The notes: a model not told the origin generated them from the sequence alone. A DNA stretch of 64,000 nucleotides from Rhizobium lentis (GCF_014200175.1 NZ_JACHBD010000001.1:744001-808000), one strand, 5' to 3'. Shown: positions 46,501-56,946, numbered from the stretch's first letter. Numbers and translations: made by a program.

Positions 46501-47601
46501 ATGAACACCGCTCTCGGCGAAAAGATCAAGGCGATCATCCAGGCCAACGGCCCGATCAGCGTCACCGATTATTTCTCGCTCTGCCTGGCCGATCCCGAAC
46601 ATGGCTATTACCGCACCCGTGAGCCCTTCGGCCGCTCCGGCGACTTCGTCACCGCGCCGGAAGTTAGCCAGATCTTCGGCGAAATGATCGGCGTCTTCAT
46701 CGTCCATGCCTGGCAGCGTCATGGCACGCCGGCGGATGTGCGCCTCGTCGAGATCGGGCCCGGCCGCGGTACGATGATGGCCGACATGCTGCGCGTCATC
46801 GCTCGCATCGCCCCACCGCTTTTCGACACCATGAGCGTGCATCTTGTCGAAACCAGCGAGCGTCTGCGCGACGTCCAGAGCCAGACGCTCGAAGCCTATG
46901 GCGAGAGAATCGCCTGGCACGACGGCTTCGATGAAGTCCCGCCCGGCTTCACCCTGTTCGCCGCCAATGAATTGTTCGACGCGATCCCGATCCGCCAGTT
47001 TGTCCGCACGCAGACAGGTTTCCGCGAGCGCATGGTCGGGCTCGACGCAGACGGCGAGCTGACCTTCGCAGCCGGTGTCGCCGGCCTCGATCCCGCGCTG
47101 CTTCCCGAACCGGTGCAGAACCTGCCGCTCGGCACGCTGTTCGAGATTTCCCCTGCCCGCCAGGCGGTGATGATGGCGATCTGCGAGCGGCTGCGCGCCT
47201 TCAGCGGCACGGCGCTTGTCATCGACTACGGCCATCTCGTCACCGGCTTCGGCGATACGCTGCAGGCCGTGCGCATGCATGAATTCGACCCGCCGCTTGC
47301 CCATCCCGGCGAAGCCGATCTGACGAGCCATGTCGATTTCCAGCAGCTCGCCGAGACGGCGCTGACATCAGGCCTGCATCTGAACGGCGCCGTGCACCAG
47401 GGCGACTTTCTGACCGGCCTCGGCATTCTCGAGCGCGCCGCTGCTCTCGGGCGCGACCGCGAGCCGCAGACCCAGCAGGTCATCCAGACGGCAGTCGATA
47501 GACTTGCCGGCGCCGGTGAGGGCCGGATGGGCGAACTCTTCAAGGTCATGGCCGTCTCGCACCCGGCCGTCGATCTCATGCCCTTTCGTCCGGTGGATTG
47601 A
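46501..47601 (+). CDS. SAM-dependent methyltransferase, MidA/NDUFAF7 type
   Basis: 366 residues. The SAM site is LVEIGPGRGTMMADMLRVI; the N-terminal part (GPISVTDYFSLCLADPEHGY and RSGDFVTAPEVSQIFGE) and FAANELFDAIPIRQFV are diagnostic of the DUF185/MidA family. The mitochondrial relative NDUFAF7 methylates an arginine of a complex I subunit; a similar role in bacterial complex I is inferred. It sits between lgt and pgeF. Confidence 0.92.
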   Translation: MNTALGEKIKAIIQANGPISVTDYFSLCLADPEHGYYRTREPFGRSGDFVTAPEVSQIFGEMIGVFIVHAWQRHGTPADVRLVEIGPGRGTMMADMLRVIARIAPPLFDTMSVHLVETSERLRDVQSQTLEAYGERIAWHDGFDEVPPGFTLFAANELFDAIPIRQFVRTQTGFRERMVGLDADGELTFAAGVAGLDPALLPEPVQNLPLGTLFEISPARQAVMMAICERLRAFSGTALVIDYGHLVTGFGDTLQAVRMHEFDPPLAHPGEADLTSHVDFQQLAETALTSGLHLNGAVHQGDFLTGLGILERAAALGRDREPQTQQVIQTAVDRLAGAGEGRMGELFKVMAVSHPAVDLMPFRPVD

Positions 47602-47711
47602 CAGGGCGCACGCGGCTGAGCCAACATCCCCGCGAACAGCAACTTGAAGCGCGCCGCCGATGCGATGCGCTCGGGACAATAACAAACCTCTCGAAAAGCC
47701 CGGAATCACAG

Positions 47712-48506
47712 ATGCAGGACGCGGCCTCTCCCGCACCGATCGAAAGCGTGCTGCTGAACGAAGCGGCTGGCACCGCCATCCGCCACGGTTATTTCACCCG
47801 CGCTGGCGGCGTTTCCGAAGGGATCTATCGCGGTCTCAATGTCGGCCTCGGCTCCAGCGACGAGCGGGGCAAGGTGATGGAAAACCGCCGCCGCGTCGCC
47901 GCCTGGTTCGATCTGCCGATCGAGCGGTTGGCAACCGTTCATCAGGTGCATTCTCCCGATGTCGTGACGATCGGCGCCGACTATGACGGCGCTCGCCCCG
48001 ATGCCGACGCAATGGTGACGGCAGTCCCCGGCATTGTGCTTGGCGTGCTGGCCGCCGATTGCGGCCCAATCCTCTTTGTCGATCCCGAAAATCGCGTCAT
48101 CGGCGCCGCCCATGCCGGCTGGAAGGGTGCGCTGACCGGCGTGCTCGAAAACACCATCGCAGCCATGGAAGCCCTGGGTTCCGACCGCGGCAGCATACTG
48201 GCCTGCCTCGGCCCCTCGATCAGCCAGGAGAGTTACGAAGTCGGACCGGAATTCGTCGATCGCTTCATCGCCGAAAATCCCGATTACGAGCGGTTCTTCA
48301 TGCCTTCGGCAACGCCGGGCCACGCCATGTTCGATCTGCCGGCACTGACCATCGACAGGCTGACCCGGGCCGGCGTTCGGGCCGAAAGCCTCGGCCTCTG
48401 CACCTATCCGGACAGCGAGCGCTTCTTTTCCTATCGCCGGACGACGCATCGCAAGGAGCCGGACTACGGCCGCCAGATTTCAGCGATATCAATCAGGGAG
48501 ACTTGA
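47712..48506 (+). CDS. pgeF: Peptidoglycan editing factor PgeF (DUF152/laccase-domain)
   Basis: 264 residues. Metal-site features are THQVHSPDVV-type (here TVHQVHSPDVV), ADCGPILFVD and GAAHAGWKGAL, with the C-terminal CTYPDSERFFSYRR. E. coli PgeF (YfiH) removes wrongly incorporated residues from peptidoglycan precursors. It is the third gene after lgt and ends five bases before the peptidase start. Confidence 0.92.
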   Translation: MQDAASPAPIESVLLNEAAGTAIRHGYFTRAGGVSEGIYRGLNVGLGSSDERGKVMENRRRVAAWFDLPIERLATVHQVHSPDVVTIGADYDGARPDADAMVTAVPGIVLGVLAADCGPILFVDPENRVIGAAHAGWKGALTGVLENTIAAMEALGSDRGSILACLGPSISQESYEVGPEFVDRFIAENPDYERFFMPSATPGHAMFDLPALTIDRLTRAGVRAESLGLCTYPDSERFFSYRRTTHRKEPDYGRQISAISIRET

Positions 48507-48511
48507 TCAGA

Positions 48512-49663
48512 ATGGCACTGCACTTCGAAAAGGCCGAGTTCGCAAGCCGACTGGCGCGCCTCACCGAGAAGATGAAGGAAGAAAAGCTCGACGCCCTGCT
48601 GCTCTTCGCCCAGGAAAGCATGTACTGGCTGACCGGCTACGACACCTTCGGCTACTGCTTCTTCCAGACGCTCATCGTCAAGAGCGACGGCAGCATGGCG
48701 CTGATCACCCGCTCGGCCGATCTTCGCCAAGCCAAGCACACATCGATCCTTGAGGATATTCATATCTGGGTCGACAGGGTCAATGCCGATCCGACGCTCG
48801 ACCTGAAGAACCTGCTGGTCGAGATGGATCTGCTCGGCGCCCGCATCGGCGTCGAATATGATACGCACGGCATGACCGGCCGCGTCGCCCGCCTGCTCGA
48901 CGCGCAGCTGACCACTTTCGGCCAGATCGTCGACGCCTCCTATCTCGTCAGTCGTCTTCGTCTGATCAAGAGCCCGACCGAGGTCGCCTATGTCGAACGG
49001 GCTGCAGAGCTCGCCGACGACGCGCTCGACGCCGCGATCCGGCTGACGAAACCGGGCGCCGACGAGGCCGACATCCTCGCCGCCATGCAGGGAGCGATTT
49101 TTTCCGGCGGCGGAGACTATCCCGCCAACGAGTTCATCATCGGCTCCGCAGCCGACGCGCTGCTCTGCCGCTACAAGGCCGGCCGCCGCAAGCTCGACGC
49201 CAATGACCAGCTGACACTCGAATGGGCCGGCACCTACGCGCATTATCATGCCGCCATGATGCGCACGATCGTCATCGGCGAGCCGCTGCAACGCCATCGC
49301 GAGCTCTACAATGCCTGCCGCGAAACCATCGAAGCGATCGAGACCGTGCTGAAGCCCGGCCACACCTTCGGCGACGTCTTCGATATGCATGCCAGGATCA
49401 TCGACGACCGCGGCCTCGCCCGCCACCGGCTGAATGCCTGCGGTTATTCGCTCGGCGCCCGCTTCTCGCCCTCCTGGATGGAGCATCAGATGTTCCATGT
49501 CGGCAATCCGCAGCCGATCGAGCCGAACATGTCGCTCTTCGTGCACATGATCATTGCCGATTCCGATACGGGAACCGCGATGACGCTCGGACAGACCTAT
49601 CTGACGACGGCGGATGCGCCGCGCGCATTGTCTCGTCATCCGCTCGATTTTATCGGCCGTTGA
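48512..49663 (+). CDS. M24-family Xaa-Pro aminopeptidase-like protein
   Basis: 383 residues with a creatinase-type N-terminal domain and a pita-bread catalytic domain (EWAGTYAHYHAAMMRTIVIG, HRLNACGYSLGARFSPSW). Some usual metal ligands of M24 are altered (EWAG in place of the DxG set), so it may be a non-peptidase or ectoine-hydrolase-like (DoeA) member rather than a true prolidase. ATG 48512 is chosen since the start follows pgeF directly and fits the family; an open frame continuing upstream is antisense-like noise within pgeF. Confidence 0.87.
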   Translation: MALHFEKAEFASRLARLTEKMKEEKLDALLLFAQESMYWLTGYDTFGYCFFQTLIVKSDGSMALITRSADLRQAKHTSILEDIHIWVDRVNADPTLDLKNLLVEMDLLGARIGVEYDTHGMTGRVARLLDAQLTTFGQIVDASYLVSRLRLIKSPTEVAYVERAAELADDALDAAIRLTKPGADEADILAAMQGAIFSGGGDYPANEFIIGSAADALLCRYKAGRRKLDANDQLTLEWAGTYAHYHAAMMRTIVIGEPLQRHRELYNACRETIEAIETVLKPGHTFGDVFDMHARIIDDRGLARHRLNACGYSLGARFSPSWMEHQMFHVGNPQPIEPNMSLFVHMIIADSDTGTAMTLGQTYLTTADAPRALSRHPLDFIGR

Positions 49664-49765
49664 AACCCGGCATTGACGGATGAGAATCCGGAATTGACAG
49701 ACGACCATCCCCGCCCGCATAAATTCGGGCGGGCTGATGCGATTGTAGGAAGGACGGATTACGGG

Positions 49766-50584
49766 ATGACGCGAGCTGCGACTGCGCCCACGCTCCTGTT
49801 CGTCATGGCCCTGCTTACCGCCTGCAATACCACCGACGCGCTGACGCCGCAGGTCGGCATCGGCGATCCCTCCGGAGTCGCGCCGTCAAGCCCGGTGACC
49901 CAGCGTGAGGCCGAAGGTTTGGCGGGCACGCGTCAACCGGTTTTCGCCGCAGGCTCGCAGCCGAATGGCTATCATCCCGCCTATAATCAATCGCCCGGAG
50001 CCTATCGGCCCGGCAGCGGCGCCCCGCCGACAACGATGCAGGAACAGGCCGACGCCCTGTCGAGGAACAGCACCTCGCCCGCTGCCTCCGCCCCGATCGA
50101 GGGACAGGCGCTGCCGCCGGCGGCCACCGGTCCCGGGTTTCAGGCGCAGACCAGTCAGGCGCTCGACGCGCAGCCGCAGCAGACCGCCGCCCTCACGCCC
50201 GGCGCCTCTTCCGCCCGCGGCAATACCGTGCGCTTCCTGCCGATCATCGGCGCGCCGGTGCAAGCCGTCACGCCCCTCTCGCGCCAGCTTGGCGCCGAGG
50301 CGCGGGCGCACGGCCTTTCCATCAAGAGCTCGAACGATACGAGCAGCGACTACATCCTCAAAGGCTATCTCTCCGCCTTCAGCGACGACGGTAAAGTCAC
50401 CGTGGTCTATGTCTGGGACATTCTCGACAGTGGCGGCGCCCGCCTGCACCGCATTCAGGGGCAGGAAAGCGTACCGACGGCCGCGGCCGACCCCTGGGCC
50501 GGCGTTCCGGCTTCGGTGATGCAGCAGATCGCCTCGAAAACCATCGCGGAATTCACCTCTTGGCGGCAGGCACAGGGCGGTTAG
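49766..50584 (+). CDS. Proline/alanine-rich lipoprotein, hypothetical
   Basis: 272 residues. It has a type II signal peptide with the lipobox LLTAC, so lipid-modified by Lgt, whose gene lies upstream. Residues about 30-150 are low-complexity and rich in Pro, Ala, Gln and Ser; the C-terminal half is a compact domain (LPIIGAPVQAVTPLSRQLG, YILKGYLSAFSDDGKVTVVY). Function unknown. Confidence 0.82.
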   Translation: MTRAATAPTLLFVMALLTACNTTDALTPQVGIGDPSGVAPSSPVTQREAEGLAGTRQPVFAAGSQPNGYHPAYNQSPGAYRPGSGAPPTTMQEQADALSRNSTSPAASAPIEGQALPPAATGPGFQAQTSQALDAQPQQTAALTPGASSARGNTVRFLPIIGAPVQAVTPLSRQLGAEARAHGLSIKSSNDTSSDYILKGYLSAFSDDGKVTVVYVWDILDSGGARLHRIQGQESVPTAAADPWAGVPASVMQQIASKTIAEFTSWRQAQGG

Positions 50585-50689
50585 TCACAAACTTTTTGCA
50601 AATATGGAAGCCTGTGGCGCCTTTGCCCTTGCATTCACAGGGAAGCTGACTAAAAAGCGCGGCTATCAGCGCATAACAGGCGGACCAAC

Positions 50690-51622
50690 ATGAAGGTTTT
50701 CGCAGGCAATTCGAACCGGCAACTCGCCGAAGCGATCTGCAACTATCTCAACGTTCCCTTGGGGAAAGCCAGTGTCCGAAGGTTTGCCGATCAGGAAATC
50801 TTCGTGGAAATCCAGGAAAACGTCCGCGGCGAGGACGTTTTCCTCGTACAGCCCACGTCCTATCCTGCCAACGACCATTTGATGGAACTGCTAATCATGA
50901 TCGACGCTATGCGTCGTTCGTCTGCCCGCCGCATCACCGCCGTCCTCCCCTATTTTGGCTATGCCCGCCAAGACCGCCGCGCCTCCGGCCGCACACCGAT
51001 TTCGGCCAAGCTCGTCTCGAACCTGATCACTGAAGCCGGCGCCGACCGCGTCATGACGCTCGATCTCCACGCCGGTCAGATCCAGGGTTTCTTCGATATT
51101 CCGACAGACAATCTTTACGCGCTGCCGGTCCTGACGCGCGACATCAAGAGCCACTATGACCTCAGCAACGTCATGGTCGTCTCGCCTGACGTCGGCGGCG
51201 TCGTTCGCGCCCGTGCGCTCGCCAAGCGGCTGGACTGTCTTTTGTCGATTGTCGACAAGCGTCGCGACCGGCCGGGTGAATCCGAAGTCATGAACATCAT
51301 CGGCGACGTTACCGGCAAGGACTGCTTGCTGATCGACGATATCGTCGATTCCGGCGGCACGCTCTGCAATGCAGCCGATGCGCTGCTCGCCAAGGGCGCT
51401 TCCAGCGTCACCGCTTATATCACCCACGGCGTGCTGTCGGGCGGCGCCGTCACCCGCGTCGCATCGTCCAAGCTGCGCGAACTTGTCATCACCGACTCGA
51501 TCCAGCCGACGACGGCCGTGCAGTCCGCCCATAATATCCGCGTCGTGACGACCGCTCCGCTGATCGGCGAAGCCATCAGCCGTACGAGCCAGGAAGAATC
51601 CGTCTCCAGCCTCTTCGACTAA
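50690..51622 (+). CDS. prs: Ribose-phosphate pyrophosphokinase
   Basis: 310 residues. The PRPP-binding motif is [13 protein letters not shown], the flexible loop is [15 protein letters not shown], and the N-terminal [13 protein letters not shown] is typical. It makes PRPP from ribose-5-phosphate and ATP for nucleotide, histidine and tryptophan synthesis. A terminator follows directly. Confidence 0.96.
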   Translation: MKVFAGNSNRQLAEAICNYLNVPLGKASVRRFADQEIFVEIQENVRGEDVFLVQPTSYPANDHLMELLIMIDAMRRSSARRITAVLPYFGYARQDRRASGRTPISAKLVSNLITEAGADRVMTLDLHAGQIQGFFDIPTDNLYALPVLTRDIKSHYDLSNVMVVSPDVGGVVRARALAKRLDCLLSIVDKRRDRPGESEVMNIIGDVTGKDCLLIDDIVDSGGTLCNAADALLAKGASSVTAYITHGVLSGGAVTRVASSKLRELVITDSIQPTTAVQSAHNIRVVTTAPLIGEAISRTSQEESVSSLFD

Positions 51623-51649
51623 AAAGAGCCGGCGTTCGACCGGCTCTTT
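51623..51649 (+). terminator. Terminator of prs
   Basis: AAAGAGCCGG-CGTTCGA-CCGGCTCTTT is a perfect ten-base-pair stem starting just after the stop codon. Confidence 0.88.
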
Positions 51650-51807
51650 CAATTTCTGCATGAGATGAACCAGCGATTGCCGGGTTTACCGGGGAAGGCG
51701 CGCGAATGGCTGGCTGTCAATTGTCGCCAAGCCGCACTCCCGAAGCCGGATTAAGCCGCCGTGCCGAACATTGGTCTTGCTGACGGCAGGTGACGTCAAA
51801 CGCAAAA

Positions 51808-51828
51808 AGGCCGGCACGACGCCGGCCT
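51808..51828 (-). terminator. Terminator of the DUF2125 gene
   Basis: On the minus strand AGGCCGGC-GTCGT-GCCGGCCT is followed by TTTTGCG, 28 bases past the stop. Confidence 0.87.
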
Positions 51829-51855
51829 CTTACGTTTCTGTTTCCATTGAACCGC

Positions 51856-53394
51856 TCAGGGCTGCTGCGGCGCAGGTTCCGCGTCCTGACCTTGATCCAA
51901 TTCCTGCTCCTGGCCCGGCTCCAGCCCCTGATCCCCCGGACCGTCCGGTCCCTTGATCTGCTGGCCATTGACCGCCACGGAACCATCGCGGCTGACGCTG
52001 ATGTCCCAGCGCGAACGGCCGTCGGGATCGGTCTTGGCGAAGCCCTTCGCCATCATGATGCCGAAGGAGACCTGGTTGAGATCGGGATCCGTCTTGGCAA
52101 GCTCCTGAACCGCGGCGATCGTCTTGTCGAGATCGCGGGCAAGGATGATCGCCTCCAACGAATAGTCCTTCTCGGTGTCGACCCGACCTTCCATCCTGCC
52201 CGTCATGTCGACGTCATAGACCTGCGATTTGGCGCTGATCTTGGGAAAGTCGATGGCGACCCCGCCGTCGCGGAAGAGCTTCTTCGCCATTTCCTCGCCG
52301 GCCTTCTTCGGCGCCCCATCGTTGACATCCAATTTCATGAGGGCGTCACCAAAACTAGCAAAATCGAGGTTCGGAACGGCAAGCTGGATATCGAAATTGG
52401 TCGGCATGAAGGACGCGTATTTTGCCGGCATCAGCGGCGTGTCGAGGCTGATCTCCTGCGCGTTCATGCCGAAGCCGAAACGCATGGCGTCGCTCGGCCC
52501 TTCGATGGCGAGGTTGTAGTTGAATGCCTTGGCACCGCCCTTGCCCATCTCGTTTGTGACGGACAGGTCGTTGACCCCGATCGTCTCGCTGAACAAGGTC
52601 AGAAGCGGAAACGCCTCCTTCGCTATTGTCTTTATCTTGTCGGTATTTTCCGGGCTCAATTCCTTCTCATCGGCATGGTCGAGCACGAAGAAGACCACGT
52701 CGCGGATCTGCTTCGCCGGCAGGCCGTTCACCTTGGCATCGACATCGATTGAGCCGGCACGAATTTCGATGGGCGGCATTTGCAGGCCGGAAACTTGCTC
52801 GACAAAACCAGACATCGAGGCGCTGCCGACAAAATCGATACGTCCGTTGCCGCCTGCACTGTCCGTCGAACTCAGCTTTTGGTCCATGCTGGCGATGGCG
52901 GCATGAACTTCCTCGGTTTCAGACTTGCTGGCGACCTTGACGTCCTTGACCGCAAAGGTGCCTGAGCGCAGATAGCTGATTGCCGGGTCGAAAACACCGC
53001 TATAGACGATCGAAGCGATGGAATAGGTGAAATTCGTTGTTTTCTGATCCGGATCTTTAAAATGCCCGGAGACGTTGAACCTGTCGTCGCCTTCGATGTT
53101 CCAAAGCCCATTGTCGAGCGGCGTGGCGAATGTCGAGAACGGGGTAAGGCCGTTGATCGTGAAGGTCGCCGGATCCACTTTTGCAAGCAGCTTCGCCAGA
53201 TCATAGATGATCTCGTAGCGCGTGCCCGCCGGATTGACGGTGATGAAGTCGCTCTTCGCCAGATCATCGGGAAGCAACTTTGTCAGAGTGTCCCTGACGG
53301 TGTTGGCGCCATCCTGATTGATCTCCACGGCCTCGGCCGTGGTAAAAACGCAAAGGGCAAGCAAGCTCGTTGCCGTGACAAGTTTGAGACGCAT
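51856..53394 (-). CDS. DUF2125-type periplasmic protein
   Basis: 512 residues. The signal peptide is MRLKLVTATSLLALCVF with cleavage near AEA-VE. The long beta-rich body matches DUF2125 (WNIEGDDRFNVSGHFKD and repeated amphipathic strands). The C-terminal 40 residues are Gly/Gln/Glu/Pro-rich (GDQGLEPGQEQELDQGQDA), probably disordered. GGAGAAACCAGACT precedes ATG 53394. Function unknown; possible AsmA-like or lipid-binding role is speculation. Confidence 0.82.
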   Translation of the reverse strand: MRLKLVTATSLLALCVFTTAEAVEINQDGANTVRDTLTKLLPDDLAKSDFITVNPAGTRYEIIYDLAKLLAKVDPATFTINGLTPFSTFATPLDNGLWNIEGDDRFNVSGHFKDPDQKTTNFTYSIASIVYSGVFDPAISYLRSGTFAVKDVKVASKSETEEVHAAIASMDQKLSSTDSAGGNGRIDFVGSASMSGFVEQVSGLQMPPIEIRAGSIDVDAKVNGLPAKQIRDVVFFVLDHADEKELSPENTDKIKTIAKEAFPLLTLFSETIGVNDLSVTNEMGKGGAKAFNYNLAIEGPSDAMRFGFGMNAQEISLDTPLMPAKYASFMPTNFDIQLAVPNLDFASFGDALMKLDVNDGAPKKAGEEMAKKLFRDGGVAIDFPKISAKSQVYDVDMTGRMEGRVDTEKDYSLEAIILARDLDKTIAAVQELAKTDPDLNQVSFGIMMAKGFAKTDPDGRSRWDISVSRDGSVAVNGQQIKGPDGPGDQGLEPGQEQELDQGQDAEPAPQQP

Positions 53395-53768
53395 AGTCTG
53401 GTTTCTCCTCAGCCGCTTTTGAGCGGCCATCCAAAGATGCGAAGCGCCGCGATGTCAAGCCAAGTGGCCTCGGACGGACGCGGTTTTGAAGTGATTTCAT
53501 GAGGTTCGTATCTTTGAGCCGAAGCCCGCCGCACGCTGGTTGCTATTGCCGGGCTCATTCGTAGATATGGCCGGTAACGCCTGCGGGGACGGCAGCCTCG
53601 CCGCAATCGGCAACTTGCGTTTACGAGCGACTTATAATATAGGCCACCGGTCCGCGTAGACACCCTTGGAGGCAACGCGGATGAGGCTGGGGAAACCCGC
53701 CTCCGGTTCGACGGAACAAGGCTCCTGCCCGCCGCCGGACTCTCCAAATAACCTCGAAAGGAATAGCC
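53395..53768 (+). promoter_or_regulatory. Promoter and structured leader of rplY
   Basis: 374 bases without a gene. TATAAT at 53633-53638 is a consensus -10, giving a leader of about 125 nt; the -35 is weak. In the leader, GAGGC-T-GGG-GAAA-CCC-GCCTC (53683-53703) forms a stem-loop capped by a GNRA-type tetraloop. AGGAATAGCC precedes the start codon. Confidence 0.5.
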
Positions 53769-54383
53769 ATGAGCCAGGAAACTTACGAGCTCAAGGCCGA
53801 GGCGCGCGAACGGGTTGGTAAGGGGTCCGCCCGTGAACTTCGCCGCAACGGTTTGATTCCCGCTGTCATCTATGGTGACAAGCAGGCCCCCATTGCCATC
53901 GCTCTCAACACCAATGAGGTGACGAAGCGCATTCATGCCGGCGGTTTCATGACCACCGTGGCAACGATCGAAGTCGACGGCAAGAAGTACAAGGTTCTGC
54001 CGAAGGACTACCAGCTCGATCCGGTCCGCGATTTCACGATGCATGTCGACTTCCTGCGCGTCTCCGGCAACACCCAGGTGAGCGTCGAAATCCCGGTTCA
54101 CTTCACCAATGAAGCGAAGTCCCCGGGCCTCAAGGTCGGCGGCGTACTGAACATCGTCCGCCACTCGGTCGAAGTTCACTGCCCGGCGGATGCGATCCCG
54201 GAATTCTTCAACATTGACCTCAGCGGCAAGAAGATCGGCGACAGCATCCATATTTCGGATGTCACCCTGCCGAAGGGCGTGACTCCGGTCATCGACCGCG
54301 ACTTCACGATCGCGACCATCGTCGCTCCGGCGGCCGGCGTCGACGAGAGCGCAGTGGAAGCTGAAGGCGAAGGCGAAGCCTGA
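53769..54383 (+). CDS. rplY: 50S ribosomal protein L25 (Ctc form)
   Basis: 204 residues, the long Ctc form: an N-terminal 5S-rRNA-binding L25 domain ([20 protein letters not shown]) and a C-terminal TL5-type domain ([21 protein letters not shown]), then an acidic tail. It is followed by a strong terminator. In many bacteria rplY is next to pth; here a GGDEF-EAL gene and a solute-binding gene separate the two. Confidence 0.95.
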   Translation: MSQETYELKAEARERVGKGSARELRRNGLIPAVIYGDKQAPIAIALNTNEVTKRIHAGGFMTTVATIEVDGKKYKVLPKDYQLDPVRDFTMHVDFLRVSGNTQVSVEIPVHFTNEAKSPGLKVGGVLNIVRHSVEVHCPADAIPEFFNIDLSGKKIGDSIHISDVTLPKGVTPVIDRDFTIATIVAPAAGVDESAVEAEGEGEA

Positions 54384-54411
54384 TCGCTTCGACCAATTTG
54401 TAAAGCATATG

Positions 54412-54446
54412 GCCCGCCTTCCCGTGAACTGGGGAGGCGGGCTTTT
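54412..54446 (+). terminator. Terminator of rplY
   Basis: GCCCGCCTTCCC pairs with GGGGAGGCGGGC across a seven-base loop, followed by TTTT. Confidence 0.9.
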
Positions 54447-54570
54447 CGTTGCCCGCAAGGCGTTTCAGCAACATTTAACGTATTCGTGAAAGCATGCCCC
54501 GTCAGCTGCGATGAAGCCGGCCCGAACGCGCGACAGCAAATATGGCCGGTCTGGGGGAGAAGACGGAACC

Positions 54571-56922
54571 ATGAACAATTCCGTTGAGAACAGGTTTTTT
54601 GGGATTGTTTGCGGAGCGCTGCTTGTTTTTGTCGCTCCTCTCTTTGTTCTCTTTCTTTTTCTTTCCTCGGAGCGAGCCGACAAGGAAATACGCGACCATA
54701 TCTCGATTCTTCTTGTCGCCAATGCCCAGGCACTGGCAAAGCCTCTCTGGGACCTCGATGAAGAAAGCGTCACCCAGATCAGCGCGACGGTCGTTTCCCA
54801 GGGCGCCATCGTCAAGGTCGAAGTGCGCGACCAATCCGGCCAGCTCGACGTCAGCCAGTCCACCATTCCGCGCTCCTTCGATGGCAAGCTCGTGCAGGTG
54901 TCGCGCGCCATCATCTACAACACCATCGATGGCCCGAAGAATCTCGGCAGCATCAGTGTCTACTATCCCGCCCTCGGCCTGTTTTCCGGCCTGAAGCAGG
55001 AAGAGGTCGTCTTCATTTCGATCTTCATTTTCGCGGTTCTGACCGTTTTCGGCACCGCACTGATCGGCAACCGCTTCTTCGTCATCCAGCCGCTGATGCG
55101 GCTGACGGCGGCGATCGAGGCGACCCGTCAGCTCGGCTCCCGCCATCACGTCGATTGGCAGTCGAACGACGAGATGGGACGGCTTGCCCGCAGCTTCAAC
55201 GAGATGCAGACCAAGCTCGAAAGCGAGGAGAAGGAGCTGAAGCTCGCCCATCGCCGCGCCACCGATATATACAACCTCACCCCCGCCATGCTCTTCTCGC
55301 TCGACGAGGAAGACCGCATTACCGCCGTCAGCGATTATTGGCTGCTTACCACCGGTTATAATCGCGCCGCCGTCATCGGCCGCAACTTCGCCGATCTCGT
55401 CACGGCAAACACCCGCGACAAGTTCGTCAAGCGCCGCCGGGCCGAGAGCGGCATGGCGGTTACCGTCAAGTTCGTCTGCCTGGACGGCCGCCCCATGGAC
55501 GTCCTTATCATGGAATCGGAAGCCGGCGCCGGCGCTCACGATCGCCTCTCGCTGTCGGTCATGACCGATGTGACCGAGCTCAAGGCTTCCGAGGACCGCA
55601 ACCATCGGCAGGCAATCACCGATCACCTGACCGGGCTTCTCAACCGCCAGGGTTTTGAAGCCGTGCTCGACAGCAAGATCGCTGCGGCAGACGCCGCCGG
55701 CCAGGAGCTCGCTTGCCTCTTCGTCGATCTCGACCGCTTCAAGTGGATCAACGACAATATGGGCCATGCCGCCGGCGACAGGGCATTAATCGAGCTGGTT
55801 GCCCGCCTGAAGACCCATCTTGCTCCCTTCGACGAGGCAGCTCGTCTCGGCGGCGACGAATTCGCCATCCTGCTGCCGGCGAAGGACGCCGAAAGGCGCG
55901 CCAAGGCGATGTGCGAGCAGATCGCCTCGATCTTCGAAACGCCATTTGCCCCGGACATGCATCTGAGCGCCTCCATCGGCATCGCCATCTATCCGCATCA
56001 CGCCGCGACCGCGGCCGAGTTGCTGCAAAAATCCGACATGGCGATGTATGCCAAGAAGCGCGACGGCAAGAATGGAGCACAGCTCTTCAACAATGCCATG
56101 CTCGACCGCGCCCGCAGCCGCGCCGAGATCGAGGCCAATATCGAAGCCGGCCTCGTCGACAACTGGTTCGAGGCCTTCCTGCAGCCGATCGTCAACTTGA
56201 ACGGCCGCGGTATTGCCGGTTTTGAAGCGCTGATGCGCCTCAACCATCCGCAGAAGGGCTTGATGCCGCCGGCCGAGATCATCAGCGTCGCCGAGGAGAC
56301 AGGAAAAATCGTCCGCGTCGGCAACATCATCATGGAAAGGGCGATCTCTAATCTCGCCAAGATTTCCCGCATATCAGGCATGCAGGATACCTATCTCGCC
56401 ATCAATTTCTCGCCGCTGCAGTTCGATCCGGCTCTGCCGGCCCGGCTTGCCGCCATTGTCGGTCGCCACGGCATCCGCCCCGAACGCATCGTCGTTGAAA
56501 TCACCGAAGCCGTGCTGATGCACGATAACCCCGAGATTCGCATGATCGTCACCGAGCTTCGCCGCTTCGGCTGCCGCATCGCGCTCGACGATTTCGGAAC
56601 CGGCTATTCGTCGCTCAGCTACCTCAACCGCTTCCCTGTCGATATCATCAAGATCGACCAGTCCTTCACCCGCGCGATCAACGACGGCGACGATGACGTC
56701 CGCCAGAAGAGCCGCATGCTGATCGAAGGCATCACCACGCTGTCCCACAAAATGAACTGCACCGTCATCGCCGAGGGCATCGAGACTGAAGAGGAATGCC
56801 GCACGCTCCACCAGATGGGGCTGGACTATGGCCAAGGCTACCTCTTCCATCGCCCGCAGCACGCAGCCAAGCTCATCGAGGAACTGATGGCTCCGCAATC
56901 GGCCGTCGCGCGCGCCTCGTAA
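54571..56922 (+). CDS. GGDEF-EAL membrane protein with HAMP and PAS domains
   Basis: 783 residues: transmembrane helix at about 11-30, periplasmic sensor region, second helix at about 148-170, HAMP (LMRLTAAIEATRQL), PAS, GGDEF motif at 427-431 and EAL at 552-554 (GFEALMRLN) with DDFGTGYSSL. Both motifs are intact, so diguanylate cyclase and phosphodiesterase activities are both possible. The product-inhibition I-site (RxxD) before GGDEF is absent (APFD instead). ATG 54571 is preceded by GGGGGAGAAGACGGAACC. The adjacent solute-binding protein gene starts 24 bases after its stop and may supply its ligand. Confidence 0.94.
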   Translation: MNNSVENRFFGIVCGALLVFVAPLFVLFLFLSSERADKEIRDHISILLVANAQALAKPLWDLDEESVTQISATVVSQGAIVKVEVRDQSGQLDVSQSTIPRSFDGKLVQVSRAIIYNTIDGPKNLGSISVYYPALGLFSGLKQEEVVFISIFIFAVLTVFGTALIGNRFFVIQPLMRLTAAIEATRQLGSRHHVDWQSNDEMGRLARSFNEMQTKLESEEKELKLAHRRATDIYNLTPAMLFSLDEEDRITAVSDYWLLTTGYNRAAVIGRNFADLVTANTRDKFVKRRRAESGMAVTVKFVCLDGRPMDVLIMESEAGAGAHDRLSLSVMTDVTELKASEDRNHRQAITDHLTGLLNRQGFEAVLDSKIAAADAAGQELACLFVDLDRFKWINDNMGHAAGDRALIELVARLKTHLAPFDEAARLGGDEFAILLPAKDAERRAKAMCEQIASIFETPFAPDMHLSASIGIAIYPHHAATAAELLQKSDMAMYAKKRDGKNGAQLFNNAMLDRARSRAEIEANIEAGLVDNWFEAFLQPIVNLNGRGIAGFEALMRLNHPQKGLMPPAEIISVAEETGKIVRVGNIIMERAISNLAKISRISGMQDTYLAINFSPLQFDPALPARLAAIVGRHGIRPERIVVEITEAVLMHDNPEIRMIVTELRRFGCRIALDDFGTGYSSLSYLNRFPVDIIKIDQSFTRAINDGDDDVRQKSRMLIEGITTLSHKMNCTVIAEGIETEEECRTLHQMGLDYGQGYLFHRPQHAAKLIEELMAPQSAVARAS

Positions 56923-56946
56923 ACGAAGAACGAAGGAGATGATCCG

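Noticed and set aside
48059..48511. Upstream extension of the M24 peptidase frame inside pgeF
   Set aside because: Arg-rich shadow of pgeF; the true start at 48512 follows the pgeF stop.
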